A stretch of DNA of 64,000 nt from Rhodococcoides corynebacterioides NBRC 14404 (GTDB taxonomy: Bacteria > Actinomycetota > Actinomycetes > Mycobacteriales > Mycobacteriaceae). Numbering within the stretch: the first letter of the stretch is position 1; each line of letters starts with the position of its first letter. Below, one piece after another: positions 25,966 to 35,650 of this stretch. A program made the translations under genes and the position numbers. The notes under the pieces are model-generated. The model saw only the letters and a list, made by a program, of their open reading frames with translations. It was not told where the DNA came from and ran no database searches. Location of the stretch: NCBI RefSeq assembly GCF_001894765.1, contig NZ_BCWV01000009.1:1-64000 (forward strand), in the 5' to 3' direction.

Positions 25966-26949
25966 ATGCAGCTCACACTGACGCGCGCGCTCGGCGCCGT
26001 CGCCGTCGCCGCGGCCGTCACGGTGGCCGGCATCGACGCCGCGAGCAGCGCCAGCGGGTCCGACGCACGCGCGAAGCTGACCATGATCGCACCCGCGGCC
26101 GCGGGCGGCGGATGGGACCTCGTGGCCCGCGAATCGCAGCAGGCGCTCCGATCGGACGGCATCGTCAACAACGCGCAGGTGGTGAACGTCCCGGGTGCGG
26201 GAGGCACCATCGGGCTGAGCCAGCTCGAGACACTCACCGGCCAGCCGACGACCCTCATGGTCACCGGCACCGTGATGCTCGGCGGCATCGCGATCAACGA
26301 CTCGCCGGTCACCCTCCAGGACACCGTGCCCGTCGCCCGGCTCGCCGAGGACTTCGAGGTGTTCGTCGTCCCCCGCGACTCGCCGTACCGGAACCTCGAC
26401 GACTTCCTCGACGCATGGCGTGCCAACCCCGGTGGCCTCCCCATCGGCGGCGGCTCGCTCGGCGGGATCGACCACATCGTCTCCGGTCAGCTGGCACAAC
26501 AGGCCGACATCGACCCGGCCGCCATCAACTACATCGCCTTCTCCGGCGGTGGCGAGGTGCTGACGTCGTTGCTGTCGAACACCGTCGGCATCGCGGTCAG
26601 CGGGTGCAACGACTTCCGCGACCAGATCGAGGCCGGGAACGTCCGCGCCCTCGCCGTCGCGGCGCCGGAGCCGGTGCCCGGCATCGACACGCCCACGTTC
26701 ATCGAGCAGGGCTACGACGTCGACCTGGTCAACTGGCGCGGCCTGGTCGCGCCGCCCGGGGTGTCCGACACCGACCGGCAGACCTTGATCGACATCGTCA
26801 CCGAGATGGTCGACACCGAACAGTGGGCCACCGCCGTCGAGCGCAACCGGTGGAAGGAATCCCTTCTGACCGGTGACGAGTTCGGCGAGTTCCTCGCGGC
26901 CGAACAGGACCGCATCAGCGACATCCTCCGAGAGTTGGGTCTGATATGA
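25966..26949 (+). CDS. tctC: TctC-type (Bug) solute-binding protein of a tripartite tricarboxylate transporter
   Basis: 327 residues with an Ala-rich signal peptide (about 1-30). Mature segments KLTMIAPAAAGGGWDLVAR, VVNVPGAGGTIGLSQL and GGGSLGGIDHI match Bug/TctC carboxylate receptors, which enclose a dicarboxylate or tricarboxylate between two lobes. ATG 25966 is used; its stop overlaps the tctB start (ATGA). The protein would deliver substrate to TctAB at the membrane. Actual substrate unknown. Confidence 0.9.
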   Translation: MQLTLTRALGAVAVAAAVTVAGIDAASSASGSDARAKLTMIAPAAAGGGWDLVARESQQALRSDGIVNNAQVVNVPGAGGTIGLSQLETLTGQPTTLMVTGTVMLGGIAINDSPVTLQDTVPVARLAEDFEVFVVPRDSPYRNLDDFLDAWRANPGGLPIGGGSLGGIDHIVSGQLAQQADIDPAAINYIAFSGGGEVLTSLLSNTVGIAVSGCNDFRDQIEAGNVRALAVAAPEPVPGIDTPTFIEQGYDVDLVNWRGLVAPPGVSDTDRQTLIDIVTEMVDTEQWATAVERNRWKESLLTGDEFGEFLAAEQDRISDILRELGLI

Positions 26950-27488
26950 GCACCAGCGTGACCACCGACCCGCCCGACACCGGTCCCCGGGCCGGCGTCC
27001 TCACCGGCCGGAGCGGCCTGGTCGTCCCTGCCCTGCTGGTGGCCCTCGGCCTCTTCCTGGTCTACGGCACCGTGACCATGACGGTGCCGGACACCGCCAC
27101 GTCGCCGGGCCCGCAGGTCTTCCCCGCCCTCGTCGCGGGCTTCTGCTTCCTCATCGCGGCCCTGGTCACGGTGCAGCTGATCCGGCGGCCCGAGCCCGTC
27201 GAACTCGGGGTCGACGACGAGGGGCGACCGAACACCGGGACGTTCTCCAACTGGCGCAGCGTCGGCATCACGGTCGGCACCGTCGCTCTGTTCATCGCAC
27301 TGCTCGAGCCGCTCGGCTGGGTGCTCGCGGGCGCGTTTCTCTTCTGGGGCGTCTCGATCGGACTCGGTGGACGGCGCTACGTCTTCGACGCCGCCGTGGC
27401 GCTCCTCGTGTCCTCGGCGGTCCAGCTGGTGTTCTCCGGGGGCCTGGGCCTGACCCTTCCCGGCGGCATCCTGGCGGCGGTGTTCTGA
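26946..27488 (+). CDS. tctB: TctB-type small membrane subunit
   Basis: 180 residues, four predicted helices: about 25-45 (VVPALLVALGLFLVYGTV), 55-75, 100-120 and 135-175. PGPQVFPALVAG is a conserved TctB segment after helix 1. Overlaps tctC at its start and tctA by one base at its end (TGATG), so all three subunits are translationally coupled. Function of the small subunit is structural, not well defined in the family. Confidence 0.88.
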   Translation: MSTSVTTDPPDTGPRAGVLTGRSGLVVPALLVALGLFLVYGTVTMTVPDTATSPGPQVFPALVAGFCFLIAALVTVQLIRRPEPVELGVDDEGRPNTGTFSNWRSVGITVGTVALFIALLEPLGWVLAGAFLFWGVSIGLGGRRYVFDAAVALLVSSAVQLVFSGGLGLTLPGGILAAVF

Positions 27489-28993
27489 TGGACGCACTGA
27501 GCAATCTCCTCGACGGCTTCGGCACCGCGCTCACGCCGATGAACCTGGTGTGGGTCGTGGTCGGCGCGCTGCTCGGCACCGCCGTCGGCGTACTCCCCGG
27601 GCTCGGATCCGCCATGGCCGTGGCGCTGCTGCTGCCGGTCACCTTCACCCTGGAGCCGACGTCCGCGCTCATCATGTTCGCCGGCGTCTACTTCGGCGGA
27701 CTGTTCGGTGACTCGATCTCCGGCATCCTCATGAACACGCCCGGCAACTCCACGGCCATCGCCGGCACGTTCGAGGGCCATCGCATGGCGAAGAACGGCC
27801 GCGCCCCCCAAGCTCTGGCGACCTCCGCGATCGGCGCTTTCATCGGTGGCATCATCGCCACCACCCTGGTGGTCTTCTTCGCGCCGACCCTGGCCTCGCT
27901 GGCGACGAACTTCGGTCCGGCCGAGTACTTCGCGCTCGCGGTGTTCGCGTTCATCGCCACGTCGGCGGTGGTCTCCGACTCCGTGCTCAAGGGCATGTCG
28001 GCGCTGCTGATCGGGTTGACCCTCGCCGTCATCGGCATCGACGGGCCCTCCGGCGCATCACGATTCACGTTCGAGGTGCCGTCGCTCTTCGACGGCGTCC
28101 ACATCGTCGTCATCACCGTCGCGATGCTCGCGCTCGGCGAGGTGATCCACGTGGCGTCGAAGATCGGCAAGCCCGACGACACCACCCTCATCCCGTCGAA
28201 GGGCCGCCCGTTCCTCACCCGGTCGGAGTTTCGCGAGGCCCTGCCGGCGTGGATGCGCGGCACCGCCTTCGGTGTCCCGTTCGGCATCATCCCGGCCGGT
28301 GGCGCCGAGGTGCCGAGCTTCCTGGCCTACGGCACGGAGCGTCGGTTGGACCGTCGGCGCCCGAACCCGATGTTCGGCAAGGGTGCCATCCGCGGTGTGG
28401 CCGGGCCCGAGGCCGCCGGCAACTCGACGGCCGGTACCGCCATGGGCGCGCTCCTCGCACTCGGGCTGCCGACCTCGGCGACCGCGGCGATCCTGCTGGC
28501 GGCGTTCCAGCAGTACGGCATTCAGCCCGGGCCGCTGCTGTTCGACCGCAACGGCGAGATCGTCTGGGCGCTCATCGCCAGCCTGTTCGTCGGCATGGTG
28601 GTGCTGCTGATCCTCAACCTGCCGTTCGCACCCCTGTGGGCACAGCTGCTGCGCATTCCGAAGAACTACCTGTACGCCGGTATCACCGTGTTCGCCTCGC
28701 TCGGCGTGTACGCCTCGTCCGCGTCCGTGGTCGACCTCATGTTCATGCTCGGACTCGGCGTCATCGGATTCATGTTGCGGCGCTTCGGTATTCCGCTGGC
28801 ACCGGTGCTGATCGCCGTCATCCTCGGCCCGCTCGCCGAGGACTCGCTCCGACGGGCACTGGCCGTGAGCGAGGGCGACGCCACGGTCCTGGTCGGCAGC
28901 GGCATCACCGTGGTGCTCTACACGCTGATGATCATCGCGGTCGTGTTCTCCGCGGTGACCAAGGTCCGGTCGCGGCGGCGGGTGGACTTCTAG
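27488..28993 (+). CDS. tctA: TctA-type large permease subunit
   Basis: 501 residues, about 11-12 helices. [20 protein letters not shown] and [36 protein letters not shown] are the most conserved TctA segments; the second half repeats the theme with [30 protein letters not shown]. It is the translocating subunit, coupled by secondary ion gradient rather than ATP. Last gene of the operon, followed by a strong hairpin. Confidence 0.93.
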   Translation: MDALSNLLDGFGTALTPMNLVWVVVGALLGTAVGVLPGLGSAMAVALLLPVTFTLEPTSALIMFAGVYFGGLFGDSISGILMNTPGNSTAIAGTFEGHRMAKNGRAPQALATSAIGAFIGGIIATTLVVFFAPTLASLATNFGPAEYFALAVFAFIATSAVVSDSVLKGMSALLIGLTLAVIGIDGPSGASRFTFEVPSLFDGVHIVVITVAMLALGEVIHVASKIGKPDDTTLIPSKGRPFLTRSEFREALPAWMRGTAFGVPFGIIPAGGAEVPSFLAYGTERRLDRRRPNPMFGKGAIRGVAGPEAAGNSTAGTAMGALLALGLPTSATAAILLAAFQQYGIQPGPLLFDRNGEIVWALIASLFVGMVVLLILNLPFAPLWAQLLRIPKNYLYAGITVFASLGVYASSASVVDLMFMLGLGVIGFMLRRFGIPLAPVLIAVILGPLAEDSLRRALAVSEGDATVLVGSGITVVLYTLMIIAVVFSAVTKVRSRRRVDF

Positions 28994-29010
28994 CCTCCAC
29001 CCGCGTGCGC

Positions 29011-29043
29011 GCAGGCTGTCACCGCTGGTCGGTGGCAGCCTGC
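29011..29043 (+). terminator. Hairpin terminator after tct operon
   Basis: 14-bp stem (29011-29024 with 29030-29043) containing one G/U pair and a 5-nt loop, 18 bp after the tctA stop. A second, wider inverted repeat GCACACAGGT / ACCTGTGTGC (29050-29059 / 29094-29103) follows. Confidence 0.82.
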
Positions 29044-29166
29044 TTCCGTGCACACAGGTCGGCCGGATCTCCGGTATCCCGTCGACCCGCAGCACCTGTG
29101 TGCAGCCGCGCAGGTCGAGCGGGCGCGTTCACCCCACCGTCACCCCCGTGTGGCTGACTGCTCCGC

Positions 29167-29964
29167 ATGACCTACGACGCGCGCTTCCTCGGTACCGCCG
29201 ACGCCCTCCCGATCCCGTCGCGGGACGGGCTGGTCACCCTGGACTACACGCACTTCGCGGTCTCGATGGACACCGGACGCCGGCTGGCGGCCGTGACCGC
29301 GGTCACCATCGACGGCAGTGACCTCCGCGACGTCGAGCGCGAGGACGACTGGCGCCTCGACCCGCGGCTGCCGGCATCGCAGCAGGCGGGGCCGGAGCTG
29401 TACTCCGGCAACGACCTCGATCGCGGTCACCTGGTTCGGCGCCGCGATCCGGTGTGGGGCGAGGACGCCGAGCGCGCCAATGCCGACACGTTCCACTACA
29501 CGGTGTGCGCTCCTCAGACGGCGACCCTCAACCAGTCGACGACGCTGTGGCTCGGTCTCGAGGACTACGTCCTGGACCACGCCCGGCAGTACGGCGAGCG
29601 GCTCTCGGTGTTCACGGGGTGCCTGTTCGAGTCGGACGATCCGGTGTACCGGGGTGTCGCGATTCCTCGGCGCTTCTTCAAGGTCGCGGCGTGGGCGCAG
29701 GACGAGGACCTCGCCGCCACCGGGTACGTGCTCGACCAGACGGACTCGCTCGGTCCGATCCTCGAGCGCGGGGTCCGCGCCGACGACGTTCCCCCGCTGG
29801 GCGCGTACCGCACCTACCAGGTCCCGATCGCGGACATCGCCGCGGCGACGGACCTCGCCATGCCGCTGCTCGTGGACGCGGACCGTCTCGCGTCGGTTCC
29901 CGCCGCCCGGCCCGTGCCGTGGATCGAGCTCACCGGCCCCGAGGACCTGCGGCTCGAGCGGTGA
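29167..29964 (+). CDS. DNA/RNA non-specific endonuclease (DRGH/NUC1 family)
   Basis: 265 residues. The catalytic motif D85-R86-G87-H88 in NDLDRGHLVRR and the downstream Asn in TATLNQSTTLW (metal ligand) match the Serratia-type/EndoG nuclease fold; VFTGCLFES and IPRRFFKV are typical later strands. No signal peptide or membrane anchor is visible at the N-terminus (MTYDARFLGTADALPIPSRD), unusual since most bacterial relatives are secreted. No inhibitor gene is recognised; the next gene is a pirin. Role unknown. Confidence 0.88.
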   Translation: MTYDARFLGTADALPIPSRDGLVTLDYTHFAVSMDTGRRLAAVTAVTIDGSDLRDVEREDDWRLDPRLPASQQAGPELYSGNDLDRGHLVRRRDPVWGEDAERANADTFHYTVCAPQTATLNQSTTLWLGLEDYVLDHARQYGERLSVFTGCLFESDDPVYRGVAIPRRFFKVAAWAQDEDLAATGYVLDQTDSLGPILERGVRADDVPPLGAYRTYQVPIADIAAATDLAMPLLVDADRLASVPAARPVPWIELTGPEDLRLER

Positions 29965-29999
29965 GCGCCGGGAATGCCGGCGACTCGGCCCGGGTTCCG

Positions 30000-30041
30000 C
30001 TCGACATGACCACCGAGGGCACCTCGACATGACCACCGAGG
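30000..30041. repeat. 19-bp direct repeat duplicating a start-codon region
   Basis: The 19-bp unit starting CTCGACATGACC occurs at 30000-30018 and 30023-30041. Each copy has an ATG followed by ACCACCGAG. The first ATG (30006) opens an 8-codon frame that stops at 30030, overlapping the real pirin start at 30029. Confidence 0.9.
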
Positions 30042-30772
30042 CCCCCACTGCGCAGATCGTCCGCAGCGAGGACCGGAGGCACTGGTGGGACGGCGCGATC
30101 GACTCCCGCCAGTCCTTCCCCGCCACCGGCAACTTCGACCTCGCGAGGGCGGCCCACGGGCTGCTGCTGGTGCACAACGAGGACACCGTCGCGCCCGGCG
30201 AGGGGTTCGACCGTCACCACCACCGCGCCATGGAGATCGTCACCTGGGTCCTGGACGGGAGACTGCGACACGAGGATTCGGTGGGCAACACCGGCGTCCT
30301 CCGGCCGGGGGTGATCCAGCGGATGAGCGCGGGCTCCGGCGTGCTGCACTCGGAGCGCAACGACAACGGGTACACCTCGCGGCGCCCGCTGCGCGTCGTC
30401 CAGATGTGGATCCCGCCGAGCGTCGACGACACGGAGCCGTCCTACGAGGAGCGCGACGTGTCCGACGCCCTCGCCGGCGGCGACCTGATCGTGGTCGCGT
30501 CCGGGCTGTCCCGCGACGCGGACCGCACCGCGGTCACTCTCGGCAACCGGGACGCGGCACTGCACATCGCGAGACCGTCTGCCGGACGGTCGATCACCGT
30601 GCCGGACGCGCCGTTCGTCCACGTCTTCCTCGCGCGCGGCGACGCGACGATGGACGGCGTCGACCTCCGCCAGGGCGATGCCGTCCGCCTCACCGGCGGC
30701 GGCTCGCCCCGCATCACGACGACAGCGCCCAGCGAAATCCTGATCTGGGAGATGCACTCCGCCGCTCGGTGA
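30029..30772 (+). CDS. Pirin family protein, second copy
   Basis: 247 residues, bicupin pirin. Metal-site segments are FDRHHHRAMEIVTWVLDG and SGVLHSERND; the C-terminal cupin ends EILIWEMHSAAR, close to the end of the first pirin at 22130-22903 (EVIVWEMHATIGR). ATG 30029 lies in the second copy of a 19-bp duplication, so an upstream 8-codon frame may affect its translation. It follows the nuclease gene by 64 bp; no other redox genes nearby. Substrate unknown. Confidence 0.88.
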   Translation: MTTEAPTAQIVRSEDRRHWWDGAIDSRQSFPATGNFDLARAAHGLLLVHNEDTVAPGEGFDRHHHRAMEIVTWVLDGRLRHEDSVGNTGVLRPGVIQRMSAGSGVLHSERNDNGYTSRRPLRVVQMWIPPSVDDTEPSYEERDVSDALAGGDLIVVASGLSRDADRTAVTLGNRDAALHIARPSAGRSITVPDAPFVHVFLARGDATMDGVDLRQGDAVRLTGGGSPRITTTAPSEILIWEMHSAAR

Positions 30773-30778
30773 ACGGCG

Positions 30779-33634
30779 TCAGAGAACCACGTTCACCATG
30801 CGCCCGGGGACCACGATGACCTTCTTCGGCTCCCCGCCGTTCAACAGCGCGACGATCTTCTCGTCGGCCAGGGCAGCCGACTGCACCGCCTCGCGAGACG
30901 CGTCCGCCGCCACGCTGATCCGGCTGCGGACCTTGCCGTTGACCTGGATGGGGTAATCGACGGTGTCGTCGACCAGCCACGTCTCGTCGGCGATCGGGAA
31001 CGGTCCGTGTGCGAGAGATCCGTCGTGGCCCAACAGGGTCCAGAGTTCCTCGGCGATGTGCGGGGCCAAGGGCGCGAGCATCAGCACCAGCGGCTCGACA
31101 GCGCTCCGCGGAGCGCCGCCCGGGTACTCCTTGGTCAGGTGGTTCGTCAGCTCGATGAGCTTCGCCCCGGCCGTGTTGTCCCGCAGCGCAGCGTAATCCG
31201 CGTCGACGCCCTCGATCGCCCGGTTCACCGCGCGCAGGGTGTCGTCGGACGGAGCATCGTCGGTGACCCGCAGCGCGCCGGTCTCCTCGTCGACCACCAG
31301 CCGCCACACGCGCTGCAGGAACCGCTGCGCTCCGACCACGTCCTTGGTGGCCCAGGGGCGCGAGGTGTCCAGCGGGCCCATCGACATCTCGTACACCCGC
31401 AGGGTGTCCGCTCCGTACTCGGTGAAGATCTCGTCGGGCGAGACGGAGTTCTTGAGCGACTTGCCCATCTTCCCGTACTCGCGGTTCACCGGCTGGTCCT
31501 GGAAGAAGTACTGCCCGTCGCGCTCGACCACCTCGTCGGCGGGGACGTACACCCCGCGGGAGTCGGTGAAGGCGTAGGCCTGGATGTAGCCCTGGTTGTA
31601 CAGGCGGCGGTACGGCTCCCTCGAGCTCACGTGTCCGAGGTCGAACAGCACCTTGTGCCAGAAGCGGGCGTAGAGCAGGTGCAGCACAGCGTGTTCCACG
31701 CCGCCGACGTACAGGTCGAGACCACCGGGATCGTTCTCGCCGTGGACGTCCGGGCGCGGGCCCATCCAGTACGCCTCGTTCTCGGGGGCGCACAGCGTGT
31801 CGGGGTTGGTGGGGTCGATGTACCGCAGCTGGTACCACGAGCTCCCCGCCCACTGCGGCATGACGTTGGTGTCGCGGGTGTAGCTCTGCAGACCGTCCCC
31901 GAGGTCGAGGTCGACGTGCACCCAGTCGGTCGCCTTGGCCAGCGGCGGCGACGGCTCGCTGTTGGCGTCGTCGGGGTCGAACGACACCGGCGCGTAGTCC
32001 TCGACGTCCGGGAGTTCCACCGGGAGAGCGGAATCGGGCAGCGCATGCGCGACACCGTCGGCGTCGTAGACCACCGGGAAGGGCTCACCCCAGTAGCGCT
32101 GCCGGGCGAACAGCCAGTCCCGCAGCTTGTACTGGATGGTGCCGCGTCCCGTCCCCTTCTCCTCGAGCTGCGCGATCACCCGCGTCTTGGCCTCGTCGAC
32201 CGTCAGGCCGTCGAGATCGCCCGACGCGACGAGTGTGCCGTCGCCCGTCCACGCCGCCTCCGTGACGTCGCCGCCCGAGATCACCTGCACCACGGGAAGT
32301 CCGAATGCCGTCGCGAACTCCCAGTCCCGCTGATCGTGCGCGGGGACCGCCATGATCGCCCCGGTGCCGTAGCCGGTCAGCACGTAGTCGGCCACGAACA
32401 CCGGCACGGACTCGCCGGTGACGGGATTGACCGCGTAGGACCCGGTGAAGACGCCCGTCTTCTCCTTGTTCTCCTGCCGTTCGAGGTCGGACTTCGCGGC
32501 GATGGCACGGCGGTACGCGCCGATCGCCTGCAGGGGCGTGCCCTCCCCGAGAGTCCAGCGCGGATCGACGTCCGCGGGCCAGGCGACGGCCGTGATGTCG
32601 TCCACCAGGGGGTGTTCCGGGGCGAGCACGACGTAGGTGGCGCCGTACAGCGTGTCCGGCCGCGTGGTGAAGACCTCGATGCCGGCGGTGCCCGTGCCGT
32701 GCGGCAGCTGGGCGTCGAACCGTACCTGCGCACCGCGCGAGCGCCCGATCCAGTTGCGCTGCATGGTCTTGACCTTCTCGGGCCAGTCCAGCAGGTCCAG
32801 ATCGTCGATGAGCCGGTCGGAGTAGGCCGTGATGCGCATCATCCACTGGCGCAGGTTCTTCCGGAACACCGGGAAGTTGCCGCGATCGCTGCGGCCGTCG
32901 GCGGTGACCTCCTCGTTGGCCAGCACCGTGCCCAGCCCGGGACACCAGTTGACCAGCGAATTCGACTGGTAGACCAGCCGATACCCGTCGATCACCTCGC
33001 GACGCTCGGCGGCCGAGAGCTCCGACCAGACGCGCCCGTCGTCGAGAGTGCGAGTGCCGGAGTCGAATTCGGACTCCAGTTCGGCGACGGGGCGCGCGCG
33101 ACCGGCCTCGGCGTCGTACCAGGCCCCGTGGATCTGCAGGAAGATCCACTGGGTCCAGTGGTAGAAATCGACGTCCGTCGTCGCGACCGACCGGCGCATG
33201 TCGTGGCCCAGCCCGAGTCGGCCGAGCTGACGACGCATGTTCGCGATGTTCGCCTCGGTGGTGGTGCGCGGGTGGGTACCGGTCTGCACGGCGTACTGCT
33301 CGGCCGGCAGCCCGAAGGCGTCGTAGCCGAGGGTGTGGAGCACGTTGCGTCCCCGCATGCGGTGATAGCGGGCGAACACGTCGGTGGCGATGTACCCCAG
33401 CGGGTGCCCGACGTGCAGACCGCTGCCCGAGGGATACGGGAACATGTCCTGGACGAACAGCTTGTCCGCCGGGAGGTCGCCGTCGGTGGCGAGATCGCCC
33501 ACCGGATTCGGCGCGGCGAACGTCCCCTCGTCGGCCCAGCGCTTCTGCCACCGCGCCTCGATGGAGCCCGCGAGGTCCGCCGTGTAGCGGTGTCCGGGCG
33601 TCGTCTCGGCGGTGGGGTCAGGCTGCGAAGTCAC
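30779..33634 (-). CDS. leuS: Leucyl-tRNA synthetase
   Basis: 951 residues, usual size. Class I motifs: HVGH at 74-77 (HIGH equivalent) and [10 protein letters not shown] near residue 720 (KMSKS). The CP1 editing domain with [21 protein letters not shown] lies at about 260-460. GTG 33634 begins [10 protein letters not shown]; the open frame continues upstream but family proteins start here. Divergent from the SdpI-like gene and convergent with pirin, whose stop is 6 bp away. Essential housekeeping enzyme; no T-box or leader was seen. Confidence 0.97.
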   Translation of the reverse strand: MTSQPDPTAETTPGHRYTADLAGSIEARWQKRWADEGTFAAPNPVGDLATDGDLPADKLFVQDMFPYPSGSGLHVGHPLGYIATDVFARYHRMRGRNVLHTLGYDAFGLPAEQYAVQTGTHPRTTTEANIANMRRQLGRLGLGHDMRRSVATTDVDFYHWTQWIFLQIHGAWYDAEAGRARPVAELESEFDSGTRTLDDGRVWSELSAAERREVIDGYRLVYQSNSLVNWCPGLGTVLANEEVTADGRSDRGNFPVFRKNLRQWMMRITAYSDRLIDDLDLLDWPEKVKTMQRNWIGRSRGAQVRFDAQLPHGTGTAGIEVFTTRPDTLYGATYVVLAPEHPLVDDITAVAWPADVDPRWTLGEGTPLQAIGAYRRAIAAKSDLERQENKEKTGVFTGSYAVNPVTGESVPVFVADYVLTGYGTGAIMAVPAHDQRDWEFATAFGLPVVQVISGGDVTEAAWTGDGTLVASGDLDGLTVDEAKTRVIAQLEEKGTGRGTIQYKLRDWLFARQRYWGEPFPVVYDADGVAHALPDSALPVELPDVEDYAPVSFDPDDANSEPSPPLAKATDWVHVDLDLGDGLQSYTRDTNVMPQWAGSSWYQLRYIDPTNPDTLCAPENEAYWMGPRPDVHGENDPGGLDLYVGGVEHAVLHLLYARFWHKVLFDLGHVSSREPYRRLYNQGYIQAYAFTDSRGVYVPADEVVERDGQYFFQDQPVNREYGKMGKSLKNSVSPDEIFTEYGADTLRVYEMSMGPLDTSRPWATKDVVGAQRFLQRVWRLVVDEETGALRVTDDAPSDDTLRAVNRAIEGVDADYAALRDNTAGAKLIELTNHLTKEYPGGAPRSAVEPLVLMLAPLAPHIAEELWTLLGHDGSLAHGPFPIADETWLVDDTVDYPIQVNGKVRSRISVAADASREAVQSAALADEKIVALLNGGEPKKVIVVPGRMVNVVL

Positions 33635-33702
33635 GCGACCAGCGTAAAGCGTGCCCCGGGCCGTGATCGGCCCGGTCACCGACGGACCGTAAACTGGACT
33701 TC

Positions 33703-34122
33703 GTGATCGTCGTGTCCGTGATTCTGTTCGTCCTGCTCCTGGCCGCCGCCGTCGCCCTCGGCGTGGTCGCGGTCCTCGGGCTGCGCGGGCGCCTGCGTCG
33801 CAACGCCCTGGTCGGTGTGCGCACCGAGGCGAGCATGGCCAGCGACGAGTCCTTCGCCCTCGCCAACAAGGTGGCCGCCCCCACCACCGCGGCCGCGGCC
33901 GTGATGCTGCTGCTCGGTGCGATCGCCGCGATCGCACCCGGCGGCCTGTTCGGCGTGATCGCCGCGGCCGTCACCACCGCTGCCGCACTCGTCTCGGCCG
34001 CCTACGGCGGCACCATGGGCACCCGCGCCGCGGCCGCCGCCGCGCCCGCACCCGACGAGCAGGGCGGCTGCGGTCATTCCTGCATCTCGTGCAGCCTCAA
34101 GGACGCCTGCAAGCCCGCCTGA
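33703..34122 (+). CDS. SdpI-like small membrane protein with Cys-rich tail (Rv0039c-like position)
   Basis: 139 residues, GTG start. Helix 1 (about 3-26), a cytoplasmic [24 protein letters not shown] segment characteristic of the SdpI family, helices at about 58-78 and 80-100, then a Cys tail [18 protein letters not shown] with spacing C-x3-C-x2-C-x5-C. The tail looks metal- or thiol-active. SdpI of Bacillus is an immunity/signalling protein, but this family is broad and no toxin gene is adjacent. Overlaps nothing; the next gene starts one base after its stop. Confidence 0.75.
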   Translation: MIVVSVILFVLLLAAAVALGVVAVLGLRGRLRRNALVGVRTEASMASDESFALANKVAAPTTAAAAVMLLLGAIAAIAPGGLFGVIAAAVTTAAALVSAAYGGTMGTRAAAAAAPAPDEQGGCGHSCISCSLKDACKPA

Positions 34123-34123
34123 C

Positions 34124-35119
34124 ATGGGATTTCCGCGGCGCATTGCCGCTGCTCTGGACGGGTTCGTCCTCGGGATCTTCGGCGTCGCCGCCGTTGCGAC
34201 CCTGCTGCCGGCGACGGGCCGCGCATCCGACGTCCTGCACGCGGTCACCGTCGCCGCGATCGCGCTGCTGTTCTTCCTCTACGGCACCCGGCTGTCTCCG
34301 CGCGATGCCCTCGACGGGCTCACGCACTGGCGCCTGCACACCGTCGTCCTCGGATGCACGTACCTGCTGTTCCCGCTGCTCGGACTCGCGATGCGGGTGC
34401 TCACGCCGACGATCCTCACCGACGAGCTCTACACCGGCATGCTCTACCTCTGCCTGGTTCCGTCGACCATCCAGTCGTCCATCGCGTTCACCTCGATCGC
34501 CCGCGGGAACGTCGCCGGCGCCGTCGTCAGCGCGTCGGTCTCCAACCTGCTGGGCGTCGTCGTCACCCCGGTGCTCGTCGTCCTGCTCGTGACGACGACG
34601 GGGGAGGCGAGCGTCGATGCCTCCGCGATCGGCGACATTCTCCTGCAGCTGTTGGTCCCGTTCCTGCTCGGTCAACTCGCCCGTCGACGCATCGCCGGGT
34701 GGGTGCAGCGGCACGCGTCGGCCACCAAGCTCGTCGACCGCGGATCGATTCTGCTGGTCGTCTACGCCGCGTTCAGCGTCTCGCGGGTGCAGGGCGTGTG
34801 GTCGGTCCTGTCGCCGTGGCGCATCGCCGCGGTGGGGGCCGTCTGCAGCGTGCTGCTGGCGGTGGTGCTCGGGCTGACCGAGCTGATCGGGCGGCTGTGT
34901 CGCTTCGACCGCGGCGACCGCATCGTGGTGCTGTTCTGCGGCTCCAAGAAGTCGCTGGCCAGCGGGCTGCCGATCGCCTCGGTGCTCTTCGCCGGGCAGC
35001 CCATCGGCATCATCGTGCTGCCGTTGCTGATCTTCCACCAGATCCAGCTGGTGGTGTGCGCCGTGCTGGCCGCCCGGTACGAGCGGCAGGCGATCAGGGA
35101 CGCTGCATCGACTTCCTGA
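34124..35119 (+). CDS. Bile acid:sodium symporter-like (SBF) transporter
   Basis: 331 residues, about 10 helices. LCLVPSTIQSSIAFTSIARGN and FCGSKKSLASGLPIA are conserved SBF-like/BASS family segments (the crossover region and the late helix with KKS). ATG 34124 sits one base after the previous stop, implying coupling with the SdpI-like gene. Substrate is unknown; members of this subgroup (YfeH/RCH1-like) are poorly defined. Its last 26 bp overlap the convergent gene. Confidence 0.87.
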   Translation: MGFPRRIAAALDGFVLGIFGVAAVATLLPATGRASDVLHAVTVAAIALLFFLYGTRLSPRDALDGLTHWRLHTVVLGCTYLLFPLLGLAMRVLTPTILTDELYTGMLYLCLVPSTIQSSIAFTSIARGNVAGAVVSASVSNLLGVVVTPVLVVLLVTTTGEASVDASAIGDILLQLLVPFLLGQLARRRIAGWVQRHASATKLVDRGSILLVVYAAFSVSRVQGVWSVLSPWRIAAVGAVCSVLLAVVLGLTELIGRLCRFDRGDRIVVLFCGSKKSLASGLPIASVLFAGQPIGIIVLPLLIFHQIQLVVCAVLAARYERQAIRDAASTS

Positions 35120-35528
35120 TCTCCTCGAGGCGCGCCTTGCCGGCTCGCTCACGCTCGGCGAACTTCTCGGCCTCCGTCCGGCCGGTGGCGCTCGCGGCGT
35201 CCAACTCCGCCGCACCCAGTGCCGTCCCCGACCGCCCCTCGATCCGGTCGCGGACCCCGTCCCACGTCGGGACGCCGTCGTCGGTCCAGGTCGATCCCGG
35301 CGCGGCGAGCCCGGGTTCGGTGACCCCGACCCCCACGGGCGTGCCGATCGGGTCGTCGACGATCTCCGCGTCCACGGTGACGCCGGGTTCCGGGCCCGCG
35401 AGCAGAGACGACGCCGCCTCCCGCACCGCGGCCAGCGCGGGGCGAGAGGCGGTCAGCGCCACCACGGTCTCGAGCACCTCGCGATCGGAGGGCGTGGAGT
35501 CGGTGGGCGTGGTGGCGTCGTCGGTCAT
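35094..35528 (-). CDS. Conserved hypothetical protein
   Basis: 144 residues, acidic, no membrane segment and no family I recognise. N-terminus MTDDATTPTDSTPSDREVLET, an Ala/Pro/Gly-rich middle, and a helical charged C-terminus AEKFAERERAGKARLEEIRKS. Start at ATG 35528; its 3' end overlaps the SBF-like gene by 26 bp. Codon pattern (GC-rich third positions) supports a real gene. Confidence 0.6.
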   Translation of the reverse strand: MTDDATTPTDSTPSDREVLETVVALTASRPALAAVREAASSLLAGPEPGVTVDAEIVDDPIGTPVGVGVTEPGLAAPGSTWTDDGVPTWDGVRDRIEGRSGTALGAAELDAASATGRTEAEKFAERERAGKARLEEIRKSMQRP

Positions 35529-35556
35529 GGCATCGAGGGTAGGCCCGAACCGTTAC

Positions 35557-35650
35557 GGCATCACGGCGTCGGCCCGCCGACGCCCGGCATCACGGCGTCG
35601 GCCCGCCGACGCCCGGCATCACGGCGTCGGCCCGCCGACGCCCGGCATCA
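35557..35650. repeat. Tandem 29-bp hairpin repeats copying the SDR 3' end
   Basis: Three exact 29-bp copies start at 35557, 35586 and 35615, followed by a diverged fourth (35644) that carries the SDR stop codon. Each exact unit contains a perfect 9-bp stem GGCGTCGGC / GCCGACGCC. The array forms up to three consecutive hairpins just downstream of the SDR gene and likely works as a terminator. Confidence 0.92.

Noticed and set aside
35557..35650. 29-bp repeats as a CRISPR array
   Set aside because: Units are contiguous without spacers, contain an SDR stop codon and no cas genes are nearby.
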